Source of the DNA: JBHJHK01 sp050330975
GTDB lineage: Bacteria; Pseudomonadota; Gammaproteobacteria; Competibacterales; Competibacteraceae
Assembly (NCBI GenBank): GCA_050330975.1
Contig: JBHJHK010000345.1
Location: forward strand, 1 to 34,573
Direction: 5' to 3'
Length of the DNA: 34,573 bases
The first letter of the stretch is position 1; each line of letters starts with the position of its first letter. Under the pieces are notes generated by a model that searched no databases, was not told the origin of the DNA, and saw only the letters and a program-made list of their open reading frames with translations. Both the position numbers and the translations under genes were made by a program. Positions 8,554 to 17,833 of this stretch are shown piece after piece.

Positions 8554-10010
8554 TAACTGGCCCGCCACTCGTCCCCCAGGAGTTCGGGTTTGGCGTAGTC
8601 CAACAGGTTTTGCCAGTGGCGCTCGATGTCGGCGCGGTAGAAACCCGCCGCCAGGGATTGGGCCAGGAACTGGGCGCCATCGCTCACCGCCGGGATGTCG
8701 CCGCTCACCTTGCCCAGGCTCAAGGTGGCGCCGTAGTTGAAGCAGTGGATATTCCCCAGCCATGGAGCCCGGCCCGGCTCTCGTTCCCGGAAGGCAAAGT
8801 CCGGACTCAAGTAGGGAAATTGCCCCAGCTCCCGGTGGGCCAGGGCTTTGGGGGGGGTATAGCAGTGGCGCCAGAGGAGGATCTGGTCGGCGTAGGCGGC
8901 CAGCTCCGGGCGGGTGGGGGGATCGACGGTAAAGCCGGTGCCGAGGATGACAAAATCCGTCCCAAAGCGCCGACCATCTCGCGTGTCGATCACCACCTCT
9001 GGACCCTGGACCGCGATCCGTTCGACGCCGGCGCCAAAGTGAAAGTAGGCGTTGGGGTGGCGGCTAACCCGCAGGGTGGAGCCCCGGGGGGCCGGGGTCT
9101 GGGTGGTGAAAGAGTAGTGCATAAACCGCCAGCGCCAGTCATCGTCCAGGTTGGGGAAGCCGGCGGTGAAGCCATAGCTGCCGATGCCCATCATTTTATT
9201 GATCTGCGGCATTTCGCTGCGGCGGATCAACATCCGCACCTCCGACGCACCGGCTTCCAGGGCTTCGGCGGCGTTGTCCACCGCCGAAGCGCCGATGCCC
9301 ACCACCACCACCCGACGGCCTTTGAGGGCGGCAAAGTCCATGGGATCCGAGGAGTGGGCCCAGCGTTCCCGGGGTAGGTCCGCTACAAAGGCGGGGATGG
9401 CCGGTGCCCCCATTCCCTCCCGACCCGTGGCCAGCACCACGTTGCGGGCCAACAGGGTGGATGCAGACGTCCCGGGGCCCGCGAGCTCCAGTTGTAACAG
9501 GTGGTCTTGGGGGACGATGCGCCGCACTTCGATATCGTTTTCCACCGGCAGGTCCAGTACCTGGCGGTACCAGCGCAGGTAGTCCATCCACTGAGGGCGG
9601 GGGATCTTGTCCAGGGCTTCCCAGGCGGCAGCGCCGTACTGGGCCTCGTACCAGGCCCTAAAGGTCAGCGCCCCCATACCCATGGCGGGGCCCACTAGGT
9701 GTTTGGGGGAGCGCAGGGTTTCCATCCGGGCATAGGTGACCCAGGGGCCCTCGAAGCCTTTGGGGCTTTTGTCGAGGATGCGCAGGTGGGTGATCCCGGC
9801 GCGCTTGAGGGCAAAGCTCGCCACGAGGCCGCACATGCCGCCCCCGATCACCGCCACGTCCAACACCCGCTGGCCGTGGTGGTGGGTGGCGGGCACCCAG
9901 TTGGTCGGGGGGTAGCACAGGCAGGCCAAGTCGTGGTGGAGGCGTTGCTCTAGGGCCTGGAGGCCCTGGTGGGTGTCGCCCTGGAAGAGGGTGGTCGTTG
10001 CTGCGCTCAT
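8553..10010 (-). CDS. FAD/NAD(P)-dependent oxidoreductase (flavin-containing monooxygenase-like)
   Basis: A 485-residue soluble flavoprotein with two nucleotide-binding motifs: IGGGMCG (residues 55-61) for FAD and VGIGAS (237-242) for NAD(P)H, plus the ATGREG segment (about 194-199) typical of two-dinucleotide-binding enzymes. Length and motif spacing fit amine N-oxidising or Baeyer-Villiger-type flavoprotein monooxygenases; I cannot choose between them. The start is ATG at 10010 with GGGAGA just upstream. It is the first gene of the minus-strand operon running through the dehydrogenase into the importer. A flavin monooxygenase beside an opine-type dehydrogenase suggests oxidation of an amine or imine group, which is inference from context only. 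Confidence 0.85.
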   Translation of the reverse strand: MSAATTTLFQGDTHQGLQALEQRLHHDLACLCYPPTNWVPATHHHGQRVLDVAVIGGGMCGLVASFALKRAGITHLRILDKSPKGFEGPWVTYARMETLRSPKHLVGPAMGMGALTFRAWYEAQYGAAAWEALDKIPRPQWMDYLRWYRQVLDLPVENDIEVRRIVPQDHLLQLELAGPGTSASTLLARNVVLATGREGMGAPAIPAFVADLPRERWAHSSDPMDFAALKGRRVVVVGIGASAVDNAAEALEAGASEVRMLIRRSEMPQINKMMGIGSYGFTAGFPNLDDDWRWRFMHYSFTTQTPAPRGSTLRVSRHPNAYFHFGAGVERIAVQGPEVVIDTRDGRRFGTDFVILGTGFTVDPPTRPELAAYADQILLWRHCYTPPKALAHRELGQFPYLSPDFAFREREPGRAPWLGNIHCFNYGATLSLGKVSGDIPAVSDGAQFLAQSLAAGFYRADIERHWQNLLDYAKPELLGDEWRAS

Positions 10011-10237
10011 GAAAATCTCCCGGCCATGAATACCATCAATGAAATCGGGCGTTTAGCGTTGTGTCAAGGTCTGGTGCCACCGGGGGTGCCTCGGTTGGTG
10101 GTGCGCTGCAGCGCCGCGTGGTCGAACTGGGCCAACCCGTGGGCGATGCCAACGCTAACGGGCTAAAAATGCATCCGCATGTTTCACCAAAATTGGCGGG
10201 TGTCCAGGGTGAGGGCGTAAAATAGTCTCAGTGTTCT

Positions 10238-10261
10238 CCCCCGCCCCTCTGCGGGCGAGGG
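10238..10261 (-). terminator. GC-rich hairpin after the amidohydrolase gene
   Basis: A 9-bp stem (one G-T pair) with a six-base loop starts 28 nt after the amidohydrolase stop on the minus strand. No U-tract follows, so it is at best a weak intrinsic terminator or RNA end-protecting hairpin. It lies in the 279-bp gap that must also contain the promoter of the flavoenzyme operon, since no gene is visible in 10011-10289. Confidence 0.35.
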
Positions 10262-10289
10262 CAAACCCGATCCCAGGTCCTTGGACTCC

Positions 10290-11789
10290 CTAGTTCAACG
10301 GTGCCCCATAGCGGTGGACGTGGTACGGCGTGTGGGCCAAGGCCGGGCAAAACGACCCCACCACGGGGACGAGTTTGTCAAATAGCGCTCGGCGGTCCCG
10401 GTTCAAGGCCTCCAATCGCCCCCGGGCGGCCTCGGCATCCCGGCTGAGCTTGGCCAAATCCACCTGGGTGAGGTTGCCCTCCCGGACGACAAAACGCCCC
10501 CCCACCATCACCGAATGGACCGAGGTACCGTCCTCGGTTTGCACCAACTGGTTCACCGGTTGGTTAAACGGTATCCAATTGATGCGGTTGGTGTCCAAAA
10601 ACACAATATCGGCCCAATGGCCCGGTTTGAGCTCCCCCAGGCGGTCAAACCCCAACGCCCTGGCGCTGCCTTGGGTGGCGGCCCGCAACACCTCGGTGGT
10701 GGACAACCACCGACCGAGGTCTGGGCCCCGGACATGGCTCATGTAGACGGCGGACCGCATGGCCTCGTACATATTCTGGTTGTCGGAGCAATTGGCCCCG
10801 TCGGTGCCGATGCCGAGATTAACCCCCAACTCCAGCATCCGCCGGGCGTCGGCGATGCCGCTGCCCAGCAGGGCGTTGCTGCCGGGGTTGTGGGACACCG
10901 ATGCCCCCGTATCCCCCAGGTAACGCATATCTTCGTCGTCCAGCCACACCCCGTGGGCCACCACAAAGTGCTCGTCCACCAGCCCCAAGGCCGCCATGTG
11001 CTGCAACAAGGTGGTGCCATAGCGCTTGCGCCCCACCACGGCCTGGACCTTGCTTTCGGCCACGTGGCTGTGGAGGCCCACCTGAAAATCCTTAGCCAAA
11101 TCCCGGCAGCCGGTCAAAAAGCCGTCGCTACAGTGGTGGGGAATCGTGGGGGCCAGGGCGGGCTTGACCCAATCCCGATCCACGGCCCACTGTTCCAAAA
11201 TGGCCTTGAGGCGTTCCAAGGTGGTCTCGGCCGGCGCCAGCCGGGTGTGGGCGACTTCAGTTTGCAGGTGGGGGGGCAGGGCGTCCAACAGCCCCGGGAT
11301 GGCGTCGAAAAAGGCGATATCCGCCACCATGGGGGCCAGCACCGCCCGCATGCCGGCATCCTTGTAGGCCTTGGCACAGGCCGCCATGCCCTCCACCGTG
11401 GGGACGGGGAATTCATAAGTCAGGTCGTAGCAGGCGGTACAGCCCTTGAGGAGCATCTCACAGGCGCCGATCAAGGTGGTGAGGTATTTGTCCTCCAGCT
11501 CCCGTCCGCCCCCAGTCCAGGGCCCGGCGGTCAACAAAAGCTCCAACGACCAGCGGTCCCCCAACCCCTTGGCCAGGTTGCCGTGGCCGTGGGTGTGGCC
11601 GTTGATGAGTCCCGGATGGAGCAGCAGGCCCTGGGCATCTATTTCCCGGGTGTCGGGGGGGGTGTCGAGCCCCGGGGGGCCGACGGCCTCGATGATGTCG
11701 TTGCAAATCAAAACGTCGCCTGGGGGGGCATTGCCCAAGGTGAGGTCCAACAGGCGACCGCGGCGGATGACGAGGTAGGTGTCGGCCAT
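10290..11789 (-). CDS. Metal-dependent amidohydrolase / deaminase (TrzA-AtzA-like, guanine-deaminase group)
   Basis: A 499-residue cytoplasmic hydrolase of the amidohydrolase superfamily, which removes amino, chloro or ring-amide groups from heterocycles or hydrolyses cyclic amides. The metal ligands are all visible: HTH at residues 65-67, His242 in GLHSHVAES, His279 in VVAHGVWL and Asp330 in GIGTDGANCSD. The C-terminal part closes the composite beta-sandwich (ADIVFLDTN, then SVMVGGRFVVREG). The start ATG at 11789 is chosen because AAGGGGAGC lies about 10 nt upstream; the longer frame has no support. It lies upstream of the flavoenzyme-importer operon on the same strand, and may supply or use the same nitrogen compound, but a 279-bp gap with a hairpin separates them. 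It is divergent from the GST gene, 65 bp away. The substrate is unknown. Confidence 0.88.
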   Translation of the reverse strand: MADTYLVIRRGRLLDLTLGNAPPGDVLICNDIIEAVGPPGLDTPPDTREIDAQGLLLHPGLINGHTHGHGNLAKGLGDRWSLELLLTAGPWTGGGRELEDKYLTTLIGACEMLLKGCTACYDLTYEFPVPTVEGMAACAKAYKDAGMRAVLAPMVADIAFFDAIPGLLDALPPHLQTEVAHTRLAPAETTLERLKAILEQWAVDRDWVKPALAPTIPHHCSDGFLTGCRDLAKDFQVGLHSHVAESKVQAVVGRKRYGTTLLQHMAALGLVDEHFVVAHGVWLDDEDMRYLGDTGASVSHNPGSNALLGSGIADARRMLELGVNLGIGTDGANCSDNQNMYEAMRSAVYMSHVRGPDLGRWLSTTEVLRAATQGSARALGFDRLGELKPGHWADIVFLDTNRINWIPFNQPVNQLVQTEDGTSVHSVMVGGRFVVREGNLTQVDLAKLSRDAEAARGRLEALNRDRRALFDKLVPVVGSFCPALAHTPYHVHRYGAPLN

Positions 11790-11854
11790 GGCAAAAAAGC
11801 TCCCCTTGGGTGTCGAATCGAAACGATCATCGTCTGCAACAAGGTAGCAGCAAT

Positions 11855-12577
11855 ATGGCCTCAGACTGGGAATATCGCTTGATTTACTGGCCCGATCTGC
11901 CGGGCCGGGGGGAATTTGTCCGCTTGATCTTGGAGGCGGCCCAAGTGCCCTACCTGGATGTGGCCCGCCGCGATGGGATCGACGCCCTGTTCCAGGCCCT
12001 AGAGGGTGGCCAATCGGGGTTGCGGCCCCTGGCACCGCCCATCTTGCGCCATGGCCAGCGCACCTTGGCCCAGCTGGGTCACATCGCCCTCTACTTGGCC
12101 AGGCGCCATGCCCTAGTGCCCGACGACGAAGAAGCCCAGCTGGCCGCCAACCAGCTCTATCTCACCCTGGTGGATTGCCTCGACGAGGTCCACAACGCCC
12201 ACCACCCCTTGGGTAAGAAGTTCTACTTCGAGGAGCAGCGGGAGGCGGCCAAGCAAGCCACCCGGGCCTTTTTGGCCGAGCGCTTGCCGTTTTATCTCCA
12301 CTACTTCGAAGACGTCTTGGCCGCCAACTCCAGGGGTCACCTGGTGGGGGATAGGTTGAGCTACGTGGATCTGGGGATATTCCAGCTGTTGGCGGGGCTG
12401 CGCTATGGCTTTCCCAACGCCATGGAGCGCCAGACGACGTCCATCCCGGGGCTTGTGGCCTTGGCCCACCGCGTGGACAACCACCCCCCCATCGCCGCCT
12501 ACCTGGCCTCGCCCCGGCGCATCCCTTTCAACGAGATGGGTATTTTCCGCCACTACCCCGAACTCGACGGGCCCTAG
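11855..12577 (+). CDS. Glutathione S-transferase family protein
   Basis: A 240-residue protein with a thioredoxin-like N-terminal half (YRLIYWPDLPGRGEFVRLILE, then PILRHGQRTLAQLGHIALYLAR) and an all-helical C-terminal half with GDRLSYVDLGIFQLL. This is the layout of the alpha/mu/pi/sigma-type GSTs, where the early Tyr activates glutathione. The Q-T/S motif that usually binds the gamma-glutamyl group is seen as QRTLAQ, close to the usual ES/QS position. The start is ATG at 11855 with AAGGT upstream; an upstream TTG/ATG extension is not supported. It is transcribed away from the amidohydrolase, and the 65-bp shared region must hold both promoters. The role, detoxification or a specific isomerase, is not resolvable. 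Confidence 0.82.
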   Translation: MASDWEYRLIYWPDLPGRGEFVRLILEAAQVPYLDVARRDGIDALFQALEGGQSGLRPLAPPILRHGQRTLAQLGHIALYLARRHALVPDDEEAQLAANQLYLTLVDCLDEVHNAHHPLGKKFYFEEQREAAKQATRAFLAERLPFYLHYFEDVLAANSRGHLVGDRLSYVDLGIFQLLAGLRYGFPNAMERQTTSIPGLVALAHRVDNHPPIAAYLASPRRIPFNEMGIFRHYPELDGP

Positions 12578-12687
12578 GCCCCTTGGGTGGGATAGGTTAT
12601 TCCTGGGATACAATCCCATTTACACCTCCCCAGATTCGACGCCCCATGGCAGAAAACACCCCCCAGGTCTCTTCGGTCATGACCTTA

Positions 12688-14028
12688 TCAACAGTGGCAG
12701 ACGGACCCCGATGCCGGGATGAATTGCCCCCGGGTCGCCAGCACCCAATAGCGCCAGCCAAACCAGCCGCTGCGGAGGGCCAACAACAACAGCAACGCCA
12801 GCCATAGGCCGTGGTTGCCATGGAGGGTCACCAACCCCAAGGCGGCTGGGCAAAACACCCCGCTGGCCAGCAAGGTACCGTTGCGCAGCTCTTTGGTTTG
12901 GGTGGCGCCGGCGAACACTCCGTCGAACAGGTAGGCCCCGGCGGCGATGGGGGGCGATAACACTAAATAGGGCAAAAACGCCACCGCCGTGGCCTGTACC
13001 GCCCCTTGGCTGGTGAGTAGAGCGATGAGGCCTGAGCCCAAGAGCCCATAGCCGACGGCTATGACCAGGGCGAAGCCCACCAACCATTTCCCCGCCGCCG
13101 CCGTGGCGGCTTCCAGGGCCTTGGCATCCCGCCGCCCCACGGCGCTTCCCACCAACGCCTCGGCGGCAAAGGCAAAGCCATCCAAGGCGTAGGCCTGGAG
13201 CAGGAGAAAATTCTCCAATACCGCATTGGCCGCCAGGATGATTTCCCCCTGGCGGGCGCTGAGGCCGGCAAACAGCAAAAAAGCCCCCTCCAAGGCCAAG
13301 GAGCGCAGCAATAGGTCGCCGTTGACCTGGAACAGCTGGACAAAACGCGCCGGTTGGCCAAAGCGCTCCCAGGTCAATGGGGCGTCCAGGCGCCGCCATA
13401 TCCGCTGGCAATAGCCCAACCCCACGGCGAGGCCCACCCAATTGGCCAGGGCCGTGGCCATGGCTACCCCCGCCACACCCCACTCGAGACCAAAGACCAG
13501 GTACACATCCAACAGGGCGTTGAGGCCATTGGTGGTCACCAATACCACCAACTGGCTGCGGCTGTGGTGGTGGCCCAACAGCCAGCCCAACACCACCACG
13601 TTGGCCAAGGCCGCCGGTGCCCCCCACAACCGCCAACCGATGTAAGTCGCCAAGGCCTCATGGACGGCGGGGCTGGCGCCAAAGCCCACCTGGGCCAGGG
13701 CGACGATGCCCGGCGTTGCCCACAGCAACAGCACCCCCAGCCCCAAGGCAATCCCCAAAGGGCGCAGCAGGCAGGCCTTGGCCTCGGCGGCGTCCTCGGC
13801 TCCCACCGCCTGGGCGGTGAGGGCAGTGGTGCCCATGCGCAGGGCGCCAAAGGCCAGATACAACGCGGCAAAAGTGGCCGCCCCCAGGCCCACGGCCCCC
13901 AAGGCCACAGGGTCGGGGAGGTGTCCCACCACGGCGGTGTCCACTAGGCCCAGCAACGGCACCGTGAGGTTGGAGAGGATTAAGGGCCAGGCCAGGCGCC
14001 ACACCTGGCCCTTGGGGGCGGGGGTCAA
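12688..14028 (-). CDS. MATE-family multidrug/metabolite antiporter (DinF-like)
   Basis: A membrane protein of about 446 residues with the MATE opening WPLILSNLTVPLLGLVDTAV and about twelve hydrophobic helices in two similar halves. MATE proteins expel cationic drugs or metabolites in exchange for H+ or Na+. The start is uncertain: a TTG at 14028, only 12 nt after the M4 protease stop, or a GTG at 14002-14004 just before the conserved region. Neither has a strong ribosome-binding site, so coupling to the upstream protease gene is likely. It would share the transcript of the propeptide and protease genes, though a functional link to the protease is not evident. Confidence 0.9.
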   Translation of the reverse strand: MTPAPKGQVWRLAWPLILSNLTVPLLGLVDTAVVGHLPDPVALGAVGLGAATFAALYLAFGALRMGTTALTAQAVGAEDAAEAKACLLRPLGIALGLGVLLLWATPGIVALAQVGFGASPAVHEALATYIGWRLWGAPAALANVVVLGWLLGHHHSRSQLVVLVTTNGLNALLDVYLVFGLEWGVAGVAMATALANWVGLAVGLGYCQRIWRRLDAPLTWERFGQPARFVQLFQVNGDLLLRSLALEGAFLLFAGLSARQGEIILAANAVLENFLLLQAYALDGFAFAAEALVGSAVGRRDAKALEAATAAAGKWLVGFALVIAVGYGLLGSGLIALLTSQGAVQATAVAFLPYLVLSPPIAAGAYLFDGVFAGATQTKELRNGTLLASGVFCPAALGLVTLHGNHGLWLALLLLLALRSGWFGWRYWVLATRGQFIPASGSVCHC

Positions 14029-14040
14029 AACCGAAGAGAA

Positions 14041-17000
14041 TTAAAATTCGTCGACGGCGTTGACCGCCACTACGCCAAAGCCCTGGGCGCCGTTGAAACC
14101 CGTCACCTCCGCCAAGTAAACCCCGGGAGGAAGGCTCACCAAAAAGCCCGCATCCAAATTGCTCCCCGGCTGGCGCTGGAGGGCCGTCACCAGCTCAGAG
14201 GCGCTGGGGTGGTTGGGCCAGTCGTCGTTGACGTCGACCACCTCATCGACGGCATTGCCATTTTCATCCACCACCCGGCCCAGCACCAGCACCGGATCCC
14301 CCACGCCGCCGCTTCCCACCGTCTCGGCGACAATCCCATAGCGCTGGGAGGGGCCGGGATTGACGATAAACCCCGCCACCATCCCCTGGGGACCCACAAA
14401 GCCATTGGTGGAATTATTGATCAGACCCGAGGCACCCGTCTGGTTCTTTTGGATACTCAGCAACCCCTGGCCGCTGCGGCTGCTAAAGTCGGTGAGCTGA
14501 GCTAGATAAACCCCCTGGGGTAGGGTGACGGCAAAGGCGGCATCCAGGATGGACGTGGGGCCGCGACCGGTGGAGGCCACCACTTCCGAGGCCGTGGGGT
14601 GGGTGCGCCAGTCGTCGTTGGCCTCCACCAAGGCCCCGCTGAAGGCGTCGGTGAGGCGCAGCACCGGATCTTGCAAGCCACTGCTGGCCCCGGGGATGGC
14701 GTTTTCGCCGTAGATCACAAAGCGCTGGGGGGCCCCCTTGACGATCAATCCCGCCACCAGCCCCTCGGTGCCACTGACAAAGCCGTTGGTGGACAGATTG
14801 AACAGCGCATCGGGGCTGTCGAAGTCGGCCCGCCGGTAGACGGTGCCAAAGTCGGCGTCGGCAAGCCAGGTCACAAACTCGCCGACGCGGCTCAGGCGGT
14901 CCTCGCTCAACGCCACCCGAATCAGGGATGTCCCCGTGGCCGTAGCGGCGTCTGGGCCAGAGAAGATCAGCGCCCGGTCGTCACCGCTGAAGCTCGGCAC
15001 GCTGAAGCGGCCGTCGAACTCGGCCAAAGGCGCCAGGGACCCCGTGGAAAAATTGGCCACGTACACCCGGGTGACTCCCGTCGCCGGATCGACGGCGTCA
15101 AAGGCCATGAGGTCATCTCGGGTTTGGCCCATGGCGGGGTAGCCGATATCCAAACCCGCCACGGGGGGGATCAAGGTCAAGGTGTTGCCGGTGTTCAAGT
15201 CGATGGCGTAGATACTCCACACCTGGGTGCGGCTGCCGTCTTCTAGGGTCAACTCATTGAGGGCGTCGTAGACCAATAACCGCTTGTCGTTGGAAAAGTC
15301 CAAGTCGTCGGCCCGGACGATGCTGTTCACCGTCAACCCCTCGGTGAAGGTGGGGGCCACCAGGGTGTATTGATTGGTCTGATCGTTGCTGTCGCCGTCG
15401 ATGTCCAACACCGCGATGGCGTTGATGGGGGTGCCGTTGACCAAGGGCACATAGCCCACCCGGGTACCGTCCCGGGAGATGGCCACGGAGCTCGCCAGAC
15501 CCGGTAAGCCCAGACAGTCCAAAAAGGCACCGTTGGTGGAAAAGACACACAGGTCGTTGTCGGGGGCGACAAAGATGCCCGCCTGGCCATCGCCGGTGAC
15601 GCCGATCCGGGCTGGCCTGACCCCCACGGTGCTGCCAAAGGGGTCGACCCCAAAGTTTCCATCCCCCAAAGCCGGTTCCCGGCGGCCGAGGTTGAGGCCG
15701 CCGCCCCCGCTGTAGGAAAACATGACGGCGTCTTCCCCGTCGATGGTGGGCAAGGGCAGGGGATCGGGACTGGGGGCGATGTCATCTGCCAGGCCCACCT
15801 GGGCAAAGGCGGCGTCCACCGCCGCCACCTGGGGGGCGTTGTCACCAAACAACTCCCGAGCCGACTGGAGGGCCGCTAGGCGGGCGTCGATGAATTGGCT
15901 GTTCTGGGTCAGGTGAACCGTCAACATCCGATAGAAGATCCCCTCGGCATCGGCGAGGCCCACGGCGTTGGGCAGGCCCTCGGCCAAGAGGTAAAAGGCC
16001 CGGTTGATGATGCTGGAGTTGATGTGGACGCCCCCGTTGTCGTTGGCGGCGATGGGGTCGGTGGGGGGGAAGAACTCGTCCATGTGGGCGGGGTAGACCC
16101 GGCCCGTGTTGCCGATGGCCCGGGCGTTGGGGTCGCGCATGTTGCGCAGGTGATCCTCGCCAAGGACGCTGCCCACTAACCAGTCCGTGGCCCCCGTGGT
16201 ACGGGCTTCCACCATTTCCCCAAAGACATCGGAAAAGCTCTCGTTGAGGGCCCCCGACTGATCCTGGTAGATCAAATTGGCGCTGTAAGTGGTGACGCCG
16301 TGGGTCAGTTCATGGGCGAGAACATCGAGGGCATCGGCGAAGGGAGCGGCGTCGCCAAAGTACATGGTGGCTTGGTCGGCGAGCCAAAAGGCGTTGAAGA
16401 AGTTCTGCCCCACCCGCACCACCGCCTGGATGCTGAGCCCCCCATCGTCGATGGAATTTCTGCCGTGGCGCTGGAGAAAATAGTCGTAGGTGGCGGAAAA
16501 GTGGGCCACGGCGCTGACGGCGTCGGGCAGCCAGGGGCCGGTGGGGGCTGGGGCGGTGACAAAAAACGCCTGGGGGGTGAACCGGACGTTGTCGGTGGGG
16601 GGCTGATTACGGGCGTCTAGGACGAAGATCGCCCCCCGGGTGGTGTTGGGCTGGGGGGGATCGGAGCTGGGGTCAAACATGGGCTTGGTGGTGTCGATCA
16701 AATAGAACACCCCGTTTTCCCCCCAGGTGCCAAAGCTTCGAGTAAGGCCCTGTAAATCCGTGCCCGAACCCGTCTGGGTCTGGGTGGGCACGGTGTTAAA
16801 GGCACTCAACACCGCCCCGTCGACGGCGTCCACCGCCACCAGCCAACGCTGGCTAAAACCGGTTTGGATCAAAAGCTGCCAAGCCAGGCGGGGCGGCGTG
16901 GGCTGGAGGGGGGCGTAGACGATCAAGCGGGGTTCCTCCAGTACCTCCAGGGCTTCGGCGGGCAAAAAGGTCCGCCCCTTGGCCCGCAGGTGGGTGCGCG

Positions 17001-17757
17001 CAGCATCCACGGCTCGGTCGGCATCGAGGGTCGGTGTGGTGTCGAGGATCGGCGTCGGGGCGTAGACGCCGTTGAGGAGCTGTACCGCCCCGGCGGCATC
17101 TAGATGGAGGTTGAGCTGGGCGGGCCACACCGGCAAATCCCCGTAGACTTGGTCGTAGCGCAGGGTGACCCCCCCGGTGACGGGGTCCTCGATGCGCTTG
17201 GCCAGGCGTAGCTCCCCCACGGGATCGGCCAGTCCCAGATGGTGGTGGTAGGCACTGAAAAAGGCCCTGGCGGCGGCTGGTTCCCGCTGGGCGGCCTTGA
17301 GGACCAAGGGCGGGGCGGCCGCAAGAGGGCCGCCGTCGCGGGCCGCCAGGTGCCGCGGGGTACCCCGGGAGGTGAGGCGCCAGGCCAAGGCCGGGGCCTC
17401 GGCTCCCAGGGCCGATGACAACCCCCCAGTGCTTTTGGGGGTGATGGTCTGGGCCTTGGATTTTACAGTTGGCAACAGGGTCTGGGGAAACGGGGTCCGG
17501 GGTAGCCCCGGGCTCGGGGGGGCGGCCCCAGTCCCCTGGGCCCGCACCGCCTCTAACCCAGCTGCGAGCCGCTGGGCCACGGTGTTGAGGGCGGTGCTCT
17601 TGGGGCTAGCCACCAAAGGTGTACCCCGGACGGCCACCGCCTGGGGTATGGGTAAAACTTGAATGGCGTCTTGGCCGGGGAAACCGTCGACGCCGGGTTC
17701 TAGAGCCCAACTCGACGACGCCAACAGCAGACCGATGGCGAGTAGTAATGCGACCAT
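14041..17757 (-). CDS. Secreted M4 (thermolysin-family) metalloprotease with beta-propeller and duplicated C-terminal domain
   Basis: A 1238-residue exported zinc protease. Signal peptide: residues 1-18. Propeptide with FTP and PepSY domains: about 120-320. Thermolysin-like catalytic domain: about 330-660, with HELTH (482-486) as zinc site and general base region, the third ligand Glu506 in ALNESFSD and the transition-state His578 in NDNGGVHINSS. All key residues are present, so it should be active. Residues about 680-970 resemble a WD40/TolB-type propeller (repeated SxDGxxVxY / LDIDG blocks). The last 250 residues are two copies of a roughly 120-residue unit, starting at about 989 and 1115, each opening with STNGFV and carrying a DDWxxHPxASE segment near the middle, probably adhesion or export domains related to bacterial pre-peptidase C-terminal domains. 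The start is ATG at 17757 with GGAG about 6 nt upstream. It follows the stand-alone propeptide gene by 76 nt. Confidence 0.92.
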   Translation of the reverse strand: MVALLLAIGLLLASSSWALEPGVDGFPGQDAIQVLPIPQAVAVRGTPLVASPKSTALNTVAQRLAAGLEAVRAQGTGAAPPSPGLPRTPFPQTLLPTVKSKAQTITPKSTGGLSSALGAEAPALAWRLTSRGTPRHLAARDGGPLAAAPPLVLKAAQREPAAARAFFSAYHHHLGLADPVGELRLAKRIEDPVTGGVTLRYDQVYGDLPVWPAQLNLHLDAAGAVQLLNGVYAPTPILDTTPTLDADRAVDAARTHLRAKGRTFLPAEALEVLEEPRLIVYAPLQPTPPRLAWQLLIQTGFSQRWLVAVDAVDGAVLSAFNTVPTQTQTGSGTDLQGLTRSFGTWGENGVFYLIDTTKPMFDPSSDPPQPNTTRGAIFVLDARNQPPTDNVRFTPQAFFVTAPAPTGPWLPDAVSAVAHFSATYDYFLQRHGRNSIDDGGLSIQAVVRVGQNFFNAFWLADQATMYFGDAAPFADALDVLAHELTHGVTTYSANLIYQDQSGALNESFSDVFGEMVEARTTGATDWLVGSVLGEDHLRNMRDPNARAIGNTGRVYPAHMDEFFPPTDPIAANDNGGVHINSSIINRAFYLLAEGLPNAVGLADAEGIFYRMLTVHLTQNSQFIDARLAALQSARELFGDNAPQVAAVDAAFAQVGLADDIAPSPDPLPLPTIDGEDAVMFSYSGGGGLNLGRREPALGDGNFGVDPFGSTVGVRPARIGVTGDGQAGIFVAPDNDLCVFSTNGAFLDCLGLPGLASSVAISRDGTRVGYVPLVNGTPINAIAVLDIDGDSNDQTNQYTLVAPTFTEGLTVNSIVRADDLDFSNDKRLLVYDALNELTLEDGSRTQVWSIYAIDLNTGNTLTLIPPVAGLDIGYPAMGQTRDDLMAFDAVDPATGVTRVYVANFSTGSLAPLAEFDGRFSVPSFSGDDRALIFSGPDAATATGTSLIRVALSEDRLSRVGEFVTWLADADFGTVYRRADFDSPDALFNLSTNGFVSGTEGLVAGLIVKGAPQRFVIYGENAIPGASSGLQDPVLRLTDAFSGALVEANDDWRTHPTASEVVASTGRGPTSILDAAFAVTLPQGVYLAQLTDFSSRSGQGLLSIQKNQTGASGLINNSTNGFVGPQGMVAGFIVNPGPSQRYGIVAETVGSGGVGDPVLVLGRVVDENGNAVDEVVDVNDDWPNHPSASELVTALQRQPGSNLDAGFLVSLPPGVYLAEVTGFNGAQGFGVVAVNAVDEF

Positions 17758-17833
17758 GGTGACTCCTCAGTAGACGACGACTCGCAAAAGACAGCCCCAA
17801 AAACCGGGGCGCGGGACGACCCAGCTTTGACCC

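Noticed and set aside
10515..11882. Long plus-strand ORF opposite the amidohydrolase
   Set aside because: It covers the amidohydrolase in antisense and is low-complexity Gly/His/Gln-rich. The minus strand has complete metal-binding motifs and a ribosome-binding site.
12569..12581. GGGCC-CTA-GGCCC hairpin at the end of the GST-like gene
   Set aside because: Only a 5-bp stem that includes the stop codon, with no T-tract; such motifs are frequent in this GC-rich sequence.
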